This document shows, piece after piece, positions 37,921 to 45,334 of a stretch of DNA of 64,000 nt. The notes beneath the pieces are model-generated. The model worked only from the letters and a program-made list of their open reading frames with translations, made no database searches and had not been told where the DNA came from. A program made the translations under genes and the position numbers. Positions within the stretch are counted from its first letter, which is position 1. The number at the start of each line of letters is the position of its first letter. The DNA is from Novosphingobium mathurense (lineage in GTDB: Bacteria; Pseudomonadota; Alphaproteobacteria; Sphingomonadales; Sphingomonadaceae): positions 62,001-126,000 of the forward strand of contig NZ_FVZE01000003.1 of NCBI RefSeq assembly GCF_900168325.1, written 5' to 3'.

Positions 37921-38862
37921 ATGGACATGTTTGCGGCGATCAGGGCTTTCGTAGTGGTGGTTGACGAGGGCGGTTTCGCCCCTGCTGCAAGGCGGGTCGG
38001 GCAAGCCGCTTCTTCCTTTACCCGCCATGTCGATGCGCTCGAAGGTGAACTGGGCGTGACATTGCTCAACCGTTCCACCCGGCACGTGTCGCTCACGGAT
38101 GCCGGAGAAACCTATTACGTCCGGGCGGTTGCCATCCTCGCAAGCCTGGAAGAAGCCAACCGTAGCTTGCGCGAGCGCGACGGGCCACCGCGCGGGCTTC
38201 TGCGGGTCAGTTTGCCAGCCTCCTTCGCACGAATGCATATCGCACCCTTCCTGCCGCGTTTCATGGCGGAATATCCGGAGGTCGAGCTGGAATTGCTGAT
38301 GAGCGACGAAATCATCAATCTGGTTGAACGACGGATCGATATCGCCATACGCTTGGGGGCGCTGGAATCCTCCAGCCTGATCGCGCGGCGCCTGGCCCCG
38401 CATCGCCGGATCGTCTGCGCCAGCCCAGCTTATTTGCACCAATGGGGCACGCCTGCCGTGCCGGCCGATCTGGCAAGGCACGCCTGCCTCACTTTTGCCT
38501 TTGCCGACGGTGAACGGCGCTGGCGCTTCACCGATAGCGCGAAGCAGGTAGAGCAAATTCGCATCAAGGGACCGCTTCGTGCCAATCAAGCCGAAGCTCT
38601 GAAAGAAGCGGCCCTCGCGGGTTTTGGTGTGGTGATGCTACCGACATGGTTGGTGGGTGAAGAGATCGAGCAGGACAGTTTGCGGCCAATTCTGACCGAA
38701 TGGCAGGCCGACATCGGCCGCCTCGGCAAGCCGCCACAAGCGAACAGTGGCATCCATGCGCTCTACCTGCCGGACCGGCGAGGATCGCCCAAGGTGCGCG
38801 CCTTCGTCGATTTTCTCGCGCAGCGCTTTGGCAGCCCACCCTATTGGGATCGCGCACTCTGA
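37921..38862 (+). CDS. LysR family regulator
   Basis: A 313-residue LysR regulator: winged helix (MFAAIRAFVVVVDEGGFAPA, LEGELGVTLLNRSTRHVSLT) and effector domain (GLLRVSLPASFARMHIAPFL ... RRIDIAIRLGAL). The ATG at 37921 has GAGGA just upstream; earlier in-frame starts lack one. It precedes the ene-reductase and MFS genes on the same strand by about 115 bases and is their most likely regulator. Confidence 0.93.
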   Translation: MDMFAAIRAFVVVVDEGGFAPAARRVGQAASSFTRHVDALEGELGVTLLNRSTRHVSLTDAGETYYVRAVAILASLEEANRSLRERDGPPRGLLRVSLPASFARMHIAPFLPRFMAEYPEVELELLMSDEIINLVERRIDIAIRLGALESSSLIARRLAPHRRIVCASPAYLHQWGTPAVPADLARHACLTFAFADGERRWRFTDSAKQVEQIRIKGPLRANQAEALKEAALAGFGVVMLPTWLVGEEIEQDSLRPILTEWQADIGRLGKPPQANSGIHALYLPDRRGSPKVRAFVDFLAQRFGSPPYWDRAL

Positions 38863-38976
38863 TCTTTGCAGAATACGCAAAAACCCTCTCGAAAATGAGC
38901 AGATTATCAAGAGATCCGAATGGGCGCAGTTCCCAGGCACCCCACCGGACAACTTCGTCCCTCAGGAGTGCCCCAC

Positions 38977-40101
38977 ATGACCGACCTGTTGTTTGAACCC
39001 ATTCGTCTTGGCTCGCTCGATCTGCCCAATCGGATCGTGATGGCTCCCCTCACCCGTTCCCGAGCCGCCGCCGGAAATGTGCCATCCGATCTCGCACTAG
39101 AGTATTACTGCCAGCGCGCCTCGGCCGGGCTTATCATCAGCGAAGGAACGCAAATCTCGCCTCAGGGCCAGGGCTATGCCTGGACTCCTGGCATCCATAC
39201 GCAGGACCAAATCGATGGCTGGGCCAAAGTGGTTCGCAGCGTGCATGCACATGGTGGACGCATGGTGATGCAACTCTGGCACGTGGGCCGCGTTTCGCAT
39301 CCCGTGTTCCAACCGGGTGGAGCGCGGCCCGTGGCTCCCACCGCGATGCCGGTTCCCGCCAAGGCATTCGTTCCTGGCGATGATGGCCGTGGCACTTTTG
39401 CCGATGTCCCCGAACCTCAGGAATTGACCATCACGGGCATTCAATTGATCGTTGCCGACTATGTGCGGGCTGCCCGCAATGCCATCGACGCAGGCCTGGA
39501 CGGGGTCGAGATCCACGGAGCCAATGGCTATCTGCTTGATCAATTCCTCAACAGTGCCAGCAATTGGCGGTCAGACCGCTACGGTGGCTCATATCATAAC
39601 CGTGCCAGGCTAACGCTGGAAGTTTTGGATGCCGTGTGCGCAGCAATAGGCAGCGACAGGGTTGGCCTGCGCTTGGCGCCCATGGGCAAAAGTTTCGGCA
39701 TGAACGAAAGCGAGCCCGAAGCGCTCTTCCACTATCTTGCGGGCGAACTGGAGGGCCGCAATCTGGCCTACCTCCATCTGGTGGAACCTAGTGTGCAGGG
39801 CCGCGAAATTGCCGCCATCGATCCGCGCGCCGATGCCCTTATGCGCGATATTCGAGATATTTTTTCAGGGCCGATCATTCTGGCTGGTGGCTATACGCGC
39901 TGGAGTGCCGAACAGGCCTTGGCTGATAAGCGAGGCGATGCGATCGCCTTTGGGCGCCCTTTTATCGCCAACCCCGATCTGCCCGCACGTCTGCGCACCG
40001 ACGCGCCACTCAACGAGCCGGATACCGCGACCTTTTATGGCGGGGATGCGCGCGGCTACACAGATTATCCCACACTCGCCGCGACGGAGATCGTGTCGTG
40101 A
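38977..40101 (+). CDS. alkene reductase, old yellow enzyme family (NemA-like)
   Basis: A 374-residue FMN ene-reductase reducing activated C=C bonds or nitro groups with NAD(P)H. Family marks: LGSLDLPNRIVMAPLTRSRA near the N-terminus (with the Thr that tunes FMN), MQLWHVGRVSHP, the substrate-binding His-x-x-Asn in VEIHGANGYLLDQFLN and the loop NWRSDRYGGS. The FMN phosphate region is LAGGYTRWSAEQAL followed by FGRPFIANPDLPARL. AGGAG precedes the ATG. It ends in a four-base overlap with the MFS gene. Confidence 0.95.
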   Translation: MTDLLFEPIRLGSLDLPNRIVMAPLTRSRAAAGNVPSDLALEYYCQRASAGLIISEGTQISPQGQGYAWTPGIHTQDQIDGWAKVVRSVHAHGGRMVMQLWHVGRVSHPVFQPGGARPVAPTAMPVPAKAFVPGDDGRGTFADVPEPQELTITGIQLIVADYVRAARNAIDAGLDGVEIHGANGYLLDQFLNSASNWRSDRYGGSYHNRARLTLEVLDAVCAAIGSDRVGLRLAPMGKSFGMNESEPEALFHYLAGELEGRNLAYLHLVEPSVQGREIAAIDPRADALMRDIRDIFSGPIILAGGYTRWSAEQALADKRGDAIAFGRPFIANPDLPARLRTDAPLNEPDTATFYGGDARGYTDYPTLAATEIVS

Positions 40102-41270
40102 CCAATTCCACCAAACCGCTCTCCGCTGCGGTGATCTATGCAATGGCAGCGGCTACGGGCCTTGCTGTCGCCAATATCTATTATAACCAACCAATGCTGG
40201 CCCTGATCCAGCAGGACCTGCCTGGAACTCTGCCCGCGTTAGTACCCACGGTCACGCAACTGGGCTATGCAATTGGTCTGTTTCTATTGGTGCCGCTGGG
40301 CGACCTTGTCGAACGGCGAGGAATGATCCTTGTCCAATTTCTTGGTTTGGCGGCGGCATCGATGATGGCTGCCGCAGCCCCGGACGGGGCCGCACTGTTA
40401 CTGGCTTCGCTGCTTGTCGGTGCGCTGGCGACTGTCGCTCAGCAGATCGTCCCGCTCGCCGCGCATATGTCGCCCGACCAAAAGCGCGGAGCGGTCATCG
40501 GCAAGGTGATGGCCGGGTTGCTGGCCGGTATCTTGCTCAGCCGCACGCTGGCAGGGATAGTGGCACAGCATGAGGGTTGGCGCAGCATGTTCTGGCTGGG
40601 CTCGCCGCTGGCTTTGGCCGCAGGCTGGCTGATGTGGAGGGTGCTGCCCGTTTCGCGACCTGAGAAAGGCCCGTCCTATCCAGAGTTGCTCGGCTCTCTC
40701 TGGCACCTGTGGCGCGACTTTCCAGCCCTGCGCCGGGCGACCTTCACTCAAGGCCTGTTATTTGCTGCTTTCAGCGCCTTCTGGACCGTCCTTGCTCTCT
40801 ACCTCAAGCAGTTGGGACAGGGCCCACAGGTGGCGGGACTGTTCGGCGTAATTGGCGCAACAGGAATTCTGGCTGCGCCTTTGGCCGGGCATTTGGCCGA
40901 CCGACGCGGGCCTCGTGCAGCGATTACCGCAGGTACGGTACTCGTCATGGCAGGCTGGGCTGTTTCGGGCAGCGCAAGCGGCATATTTGGACTGGCTCTG
41001 GGCTGCGTCCTGCTTGATTTGGCCGTACAGGGGGCACTGATCTCACACCAGCATATCGTTTATACGCTGCGCCCCGACGCTCGCGCTCGGCTCAATACGC
41101 TCTTCATGGGCGGCATGTTTCTCGGCGGTTCATTCGGCTCAGCGTCGGCCATGGTGATCTGGCAGATTGCAGGCTGGCATGGTGTAGGACTATTGGGCGT
41201 TACGTTTGGCGGGCTGGCTCTGGCCTTGCAGGCATTCAGACGGATGGATCCCAGCACAAGGCAAAATTAA
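40098..41270 (+). CDS. MFS transporter
   Basis: A 390-residue major facilitator with 12 membrane segments. The family loop between helices 2 and 3 appears as LVPLGDLVERRGMIL, and the equivalent in the second half as GHLADRRGPRAAI. It resembles the YbhB/arabinose-efflux-like (AraJ/YgaY) drug:H+ antiporters. The start is the GTG in the GTGA overlap with the ene-reductase, so the two are co-translated: the reductase may modify and the transporter expel the same class of electrophilic compound (inference). Confidence 0.9.
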   Translation: MTNSTKPLSAAVIYAMAAATGLAVANIYYNQPMLALIQQDLPGTLPALVPTVTQLGYAIGLFLLVPLGDLVERRGMILVQFLGLAAASMMAAAAPDGAALLLASLLVGALATVAQQIVPLAAHMSPDQKRGAVIGKVMAGLLAGILLSRTLAGIVAQHEGWRSMFWLGSPLALAAGWLMWRVLPVSRPEKGPSYPELLGSLWHLWRDFPALRRATFTQGLLFAAFSAFWTVLALYLKQLGQGPQVAGLFGVIGATGILAAPLAGHLADRRGPRAAITAGTVLVMAGWAVSGSASGIFGLALGCVLLDLAVQGALISHQHIVYTLRPDARARLNTLFMGGMFLGGSFGSASAMVIWQIAGWHGVGLLGVTFGGLALALQAFRRMDPSTRQN

Positions 41271-41821
41271 GGAGGTTTCGGCGACCGAGGCGCCAAGACA
41301 AATTCTACGGTCACATTGACGCGAAATCGCGGCCCAATCCAGGGATTGGTCGCCCCAGCGGCGACGAGCCGGGTGCTGCAGGGGCGAATTGGGGCTTCGC
41401 ATTACCTGGTGCAGTGAGGACGCCGCAGTTCAGTCACCCTATCCCGATGCAGCACTCCGGCGCTTAACTGCTCAAGGACCGAACAGCCAATATCTGGCCA
41501 TCGGATCACGGCTCACAATACAACAAAAAGGGCCGTGTCCCGCCGATGTCCTCTGGCGTGCCAAGACATTCGGGAGGAAGCTTCTTGACCATGTGGTCGA
41601 TCAGCTCAGGTGGCTTGTCGTCAAGGAACTGCTCGTTGGCGGTCGGCTCCAGGGCTTCGGCAACACGGAATGCCTTAGCGACATCACGAAGTCGGGGCAT
41701 CGGCAGGCACCCCGACTTTCCTCAAAACGAGCATTCCGACTCAATGCCATATGGCGCCCAGACGCGAAATGGGCAGGCCGGGCGGCTGCCGGCTCATTAC
41801 CGCAATTTTTGGAGATGGAGC
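41271..41821. other. intergenic region with an SDR relic
   Basis: About 550 bases between MFS and SDR genes that face each other. Apart from the SDR remnant at 41506-41700 I recognise nothing; a short imperfect inverted repeat (CCAATCC AG GGATTGG, near 41336) is too weak to call a terminator. Confidence 0.45.
41506..41700 (-). pseudogene. SDR family remnant
   Basis: Sixty-four residues whose second half reads like the end of a short-chain dehydrogenase: DDKPPELIDHMVKKLPPECL followed by GTPEDIGGTRPFLLYCEP, the usual place of the (L)GxPEDIA..V.FL helix. Nucleotide-binding and catalytic parts are missing and the terminal strand is cut short. No ribosome binding site was seen. Confidence 0.4.
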
Positions 41822-42607
41822 TCAAGCAATGGTGGGAATGATACCGCCTTCGACCCGGATTGCAGCGCCATTGGTGATCGCGCCCCACGGGCTCGATAGC
41901 AGTGCGACCTGCGCCGCAATCTCGTCTGCCTCGATCAGCCTCCGAATCAACGACAACGGGCGGTATTCGCGGAAGAACTCTGCCTCCCGGTCGGCTTCCG
42001 GCGCGTCCTTGTTGTCCACAACCGAACGGATGAAATCGACAATACCTTCCGAGCGCGTCGGGCCGGGCAGCACGGAATTGACGGTCACGCCTGTACCACG
42101 CGTCTGCTCGGCCAGGCCCCGCGCAATGGCGAGTTGCGCCGTCTTGGTCATACCGTAGTGGATCATTTCGCCGGGCACGACGAGCGCGCTCTCGCTGGCG
42201 ATGAAAACGATCCTGCCCCAGTCCTTTGCCGGCATGCGCGGAAAATAATGGCGGGCGAGCCGCGCACCGCTAATCACGTTGACCTCGAACATATGATGCC
42301 AGTCCGCGTCGGAAATCTCCGCGAAAGGCTTGGCCTCATAGATGCCCAGGTTGTTGACGAGGATATCGGCGTCCGGCGCCGCATCGATCAGTGTCGCGGC
42401 GCCTTCGGCCGTCGCGGCGTCCGCCAGAATGGCCTTTACCGAACCGATCTTGGCGATGCGCTCGGCGGCAGCGTCCAGCTTGTCCTGATTGCGGCCACTG
42501 ATGATGGCGGTCGCGCCTTCGGCCGCCATCCGTTCTGCGATCGCAAAGCCGATCCCTGCGGTCGATCCCGTCACCAGCGCGGTTTTGCCTTTGAGTTGCA
42601 GATCCAT
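41822..42607 (-). CDS. SDR family oxidoreductase
   Basis: A 261-residue classical SDR. Nucleotide motif TALVTGSTAGIGFAIAERMA, NNLG in DILVNNLGIYEAK, catalytic Ser (FIASESALVVPG), Tyr and Lys (HYGMTKTAQLAI), and the post-active-site PGPTRSEGIV. The segment after the active site (VDFIRSVVDNKDAPEADREA) is longer than average, as in a subgroup often annotated as 3-oxoacyl-ACP reductase-like. GGAG stands before the ATG. It is divergent from the LysR at 42718, its likely regulator. Confidence 0.93.
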   Translation of the reverse strand: MDLQLKGKTALVTGSTAGIGFAIAERMAAEGATAIISGRNQDKLDAAAERIAKIGSVKAILADAATAEGAATLIDAAPDADILVNNLGIYEAKPFAEISDADWHHMFEVNVISGARLARHYFPRMPAKDWGRIVFIASESALVVPGEMIHYGMTKTAQLAIARGLAEQTRGTGVTVNSVLPGPTRSEGIVDFIRSVVDNKDAPEADREAEFFREYRPLSLIRRLIEADEIAAQVALLSSPWGAITNGAAIRVEGGIIPTIA

Positions 42608-42662
42608 CGTATGTCACTCCGTTAATCCATCGATGGCACAGCAATTAGGCGATAAGGCTATT

Positions 42663-42697
42663 GATGATTAGATATCATCTCTGCACTTTAGAAGTGC
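42663..42697. promoter_or_regulatory. two palindromes in the SDR/LysR intergenic region
   Basis: GATGAT TAGAT ATCATC (42663-42679) and GCACTT TAG AAGTGC (42683-42697), adjacent perfect inverted repeats with 6-base arms. They lie about 55 bases from the SDR start and 20 from the LysR start, as expected for LysR recognition and activation sites controlling a divergent pair. Confidence 0.45.
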
Positions 42698-42717
42698 CTT
42701 AAAATCATGAGTGGGCT

Positions 42718-43614
42718 ATGGACAATCGTTTCGGGGAGATGGAGATTTTTCTCAGCGTCGCCCAAACCGGCAGCTTCGCGGGCGCAGCGCGGATGCTGCG
42801 CGTCACGCCTTCTGCGGTCAGCCGGTCAATTTCGCGGTTGGAGGCGCGGCTCGGCGTTCAGCTCGTCGCCCGCACGACCCGTGCGCTGGCGCTGACTGCT
42901 GACGGAGAAACCTACCGTGACCGCGTGACTGCATTGATGGACGAACTGAGGGATGTCGATCACAGCTTCGGCGGTGAGGAGTACGAGGCGAGAGGGTTGC
43001 TCCGCGTCAATGCCTCCGTCCCGTTCGGCACCCATTGCCTGTTACCGATCCTGCCACGCTTTCTCGACCGTTTTCCGGCAGTGACGGTGGACCTCGCCCT
43101 GTCGGACGCATTGGTCGAGCTGGTCGCGGAACGGGCGGATATTGCGATTCGAATTGGGCCGCTGCGGGATGCGAGCCTCAAGGCGAAGAAACTCGGACGC
43201 AGCCGCATGGTGGTGGTCGCCAGTCCAGATTATCTTGCACGCCATGGCGAGCCGACCGAGCCCCGCGATCTCGATCGCCATCCCTGCCTGCGCTTCAGCT
43301 TTCGGCGCTCAGTGGACAGTTGGCCCTTCAAGATCGACGGCCGGGTCGTTTCGCGGACGGTTGATGGGCCTTTCCTGGGCAATTCCGGTGAGGTGGTACG
43401 TCTGATGGCACTGGCGAGCGGGGGGATCGCGCGGCTCGCCCATTTCCACATCGCCAAGGACCTTGCGTCCGGGCAGCTGTTAGAATTGCTGCCCACATTT
43501 CATCCCGGTGACGGGGAGGATATCCACGCGCTATATCTGGGCGAACAATACCCATCACGCACCGTTCGGGCTTTCCTCGATTTTCTAGGGAGCGAGTTGG
43601 TCCTGCCGCAGTGA
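42718..43614 (+). CDS. LysR family regulator
   Basis: A 298-residue LysR regulator: winged helix (MEIFLSVAQTGSFAGAARML, SRSISRLEARLGVQLVARTT) and effector domain (GLLRVNASVPFGTHCLLPIL, ERADIAIRIGPL). It belongs to the same subgroup (CrgA-like) as the regulators at 14448 and 37921. It is divergent from the SDR gene, with two palindromes between. The inducer is unknown. Confidence 0.93.
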   Translation: MDNRFGEMEIFLSVAQTGSFAGAARMLRVTPSAVSRSISRLEARLGVQLVARTTRALALTADGETYRDRVTALMDELRDVDHSFGGEEYEARGLLRVNASVPFGTHCLLPILPRFLDRFPAVTVDLALSDALVELVAERADIAIRIGPLRDASLKAKKLGRSRMVVVASPDYLARHGEPTEPRDLDRHPCLRFSFRRSVDSWPFKIDGRVVSRTVDGPFLGNSGEVVRLMALASGGIARLAHFHIAKDLASGQLLELLPTFHPGDGEDIHALYLGEQYPSRTVRAFLDFLGSELVLPQ

Positions 43615-43731
43615 TAGCTAGCCGTATTGCAGGGAGGCTCAGATCAAATAGCAGAAGGACCGCAACTGGGAACCGGGATCGATAGCCGATCATCCGCATG
43701 GTTCCCTCTTGAAGAAAAATCTCGCGGACGA

Positions 43732-43758
43732 TGTCACATTGACCCAAGCTGGCTCGTC
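43732..43758 (+). promoter_or_regulatory. ECF41-type promoter, exact consensus
   Basis: TGTCACA (43732-43738), exactly 16 bases, then CGTC (43755-43758). This equals the published consensus for ECF41 sigma factors. It lies 34 bases upstream of the AhpD-like gene, whose operon encodes an ECF41 factor, so it is a self-activating promoter by family precedent. Confidence 0.85.
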
Positions 43759-43792
43759 ATGTCGGCATCTCCATCAGAAAAGGATGATCCTC

Positions 43793-44245
43793 ATGACACC
43801 TCGCGCCGATTTAGCCGCTGTTGCACCCGACCTGTTCAAGACCTGGTATACCTTTTCAATGCAAGTCGAGAAATGCGGCCTTGAGAAGTCGTTGCTCGAA
43901 TTGGTCAAGATCCGCGCGTCGCAGATTAACGGCTGTGCCAATTGCCTCAACATGCACACCGCCGACGCTCGCCGGGCCGGCGAGACCGAGCAACGCATCC
44001 ATTTGTTGGCGGCCTGGCAGGAGGCGCCGTGCTATACTGAGCGCGAGCGCGCGGCGCTGGTCTGGGTCGAGCACCTGACCGAGGTTGCTATCCGTCGCGC
44101 GCCTGATGCCGTATACGCGATCCTGGATGACCAGTTCAGCAAGGAAGAGCAGGTCAACCTCACCATGTTGATCAACGTCATCAACGGCTGGAACCGGCTC
44201 GCGGTGGGATTCAATCTCTATGCACCCGAACTGGGCTGGCAATGA
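43793..44245 (+). CDS. carboxymuconolactone decarboxylase/AhpD-like protein, ECF41 partner
   Basis: A 150-residue AhpD-like protein. The redox/active-site motif Cys-x-x-Cys with following His is in IRASQINGCANCLNMHTADA; the preceding helix (LLELVKIRAS) and the following EQRIHLLAAWQEAPCYTERE are typical. Such proteins reduce peroxide systems or act as decarboxylases; members next to ECF41 sigma factors are called COE proteins and have no proven role. The ATG at 43793 has AGGA 8 bases upstream and lies downstream of the ECF41 promoter; longer starts would be within the promoter. It overlaps the sigma gene by four bases (ATGA). Confidence 0.93.
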   Translation: MTPRADLAAVAPDLFKTWYTFSMQVEKCGLEKSLLELVKIRASQINGCANCLNMHTADARRAGETEQRIHLLAAWQEAPCYTERERAALVWVEHLTEVAIRRAPDAVYAILDDQFSKEEQVNLTMLINVINGWNRLAVGFNLYAPELGWQ

Positions 44246-45093
44246 CTGACTCCGCTTCCACGTTTGACCTTCATCGCCCGGGCCTGCTGCGCGTTGCCTA
44301 TCGCATGCTGGGTTCCATGAGCGATGCAGAAGATGTGATACAGGAGGCCTACATCCGTTGGGCGCAGGCGGAAAGGGCAGCGGTGCGCGTTCCCGCCGCC
44401 TTTCTCCGCCGGATCGTTACGCGCCTGTGCCTCGATCATCTGAAGTCGGCACGGGTGCGACGAGAGGCTTATGATGGCCCCTGGCTTCCCGAGCCGGTCG
44501 TCGAGGAGGAACCGGTGGAGGATGTGACCTTGCCGCTGATGCTGGCGCTTGAGCGGCTATCGCCGCTGGAGCGCGCCGCCTTCCTCCTCCACGACGTTTT
44601 CGGGGAGAGCTTTGAAGACATCGCCGCCTCGATCGACCGGGACGCCGCAGCCTGCCGTCAGCTTGCCAGCCGGGCACGGACCAATGTGCGGAAGGAGCGG
44701 GCTCGCTACACCGTCGATCACGAGCATGGGCTCGAGATCGCCTCTGCCTTCTTCCAGGCTTCGCAGGGTCAGGGAACCGGACATCTCGGCGCGCTCCTCG
44801 CCGAGGATGTCCGATTCCACGCCGACGGCGGTGGCAAGCGACCCGCGGTCGCGCGCATATTGGAAGGCGCCCATGTGGTGAGACGGGCACTCATCGCGAT
44901 AACCCGGCTCCGCGAGGGACGACCGAAACTGGTGCGCTATGGCTTCGTCAACGGGCTTCCCGGCTTCGTCACGCGCGAGCCGGACGGGATGCTGCAGACG
45001 ACGGCGCTATTGATCGAAGATGGGCTGATCCGGGCCATCTACGTGACGCGCAATCCCGACAAACTGCGCCATCTCGAGAGAACCATGCATTAA
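44242..45093 (+). CDS. ECF41 family sigma factor with SnoaL-like C-terminal domain
   Basis: A 283-residue extracytoplasmic-function sigma factor. Region 2 is FDLHRPGLLRVAYRMLGSMS, with EDVIQEAYIRW; region 4 is LSPLERAAFLLHDVFGESFE with a helix-turn-helix ending RQLASRARTNV. The fused C-terminal domain of about 115 residues has the SnoaL_2 fold and carries both ECF41 signature motifs, DGGGK (in VRFHADGGGKRPA) and NPDKL (YVTRNPDKLRHL), through which the extension controls sigma activity in place of an anti-sigma factor. Translationally coupled to its AhpD-like partner and preceded by the family promoter. Confidence 0.95.
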   Translation: MTDSASTFDLHRPGLLRVAYRMLGSMSDAEDVIQEAYIRWAQAERAAVRVPAAFLRRIVTRLCLDHLKSARVRREAYDGPWLPEPVVEEEPVEDVTLPLMLALERLSPLERAAFLLHDVFGESFEDIAASIDRDAAACRQLASRARTNVRKERARYTVDHEHGLEIASAFFQASQGQGTGHLGALLAEDVRFHADGGGKRPAVARILEGAHVVRRALIAITRLREGRPKLVRYGFVNGLPGFVTREPDGMLQTTALLIEDGLIRAIYVTRNPDKLRHLERTMH

Positions 45094-45280
45094 CCTGAGG
45101 TGCCCTACTGTCTGCCCGCGCCGACTATGCGGCCGTCGACCGCTCGGGATTGGGCAGTCGATAGCGGACGTCGGTTCACCGTTTCCAGAGCCAGCATTGA
45201 CACCCCAATTGCAGACTCTTGCTGGGTCAGGTAGATGGACGAATTCCGACCGTTAGTCGGACCACACGCAGGAGGATGAG

Positions 45281-45301
45281 ATGGACCGGAAGACGCGCTG
45301 A
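45281..45301 (+). other. possible six-residue leader ORF before the ABC-F gene
   Basis: GGAGGATGAG directly before ATG, then MDRKTR and TGA. The ribosome binding site is much stronger than any near the ABC-F start 33 bases downstream. ACCGGAA inside it pairs with TTCCGGT at 45316-45324, so ribosome passage could change folding in front of the ABC-F gene. Confidence 0.35.
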
Positions 45302-45334
45302 GATCGCCCGTCCCTTCGTTTTTCCGGTACCAGT

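Noticed and set aside
41336..41352. Short inverted repeat CCAATCC-AG-GGATTGG after the MFS gene
   Set aside because: Two-base loop and no T-run make a functional terminator unlikely.
44557..44890. Antisense frames within the ECF41 gene
   Set aside because: They mirror the GC-rich third positions of the sigma gene; no independent evidence.
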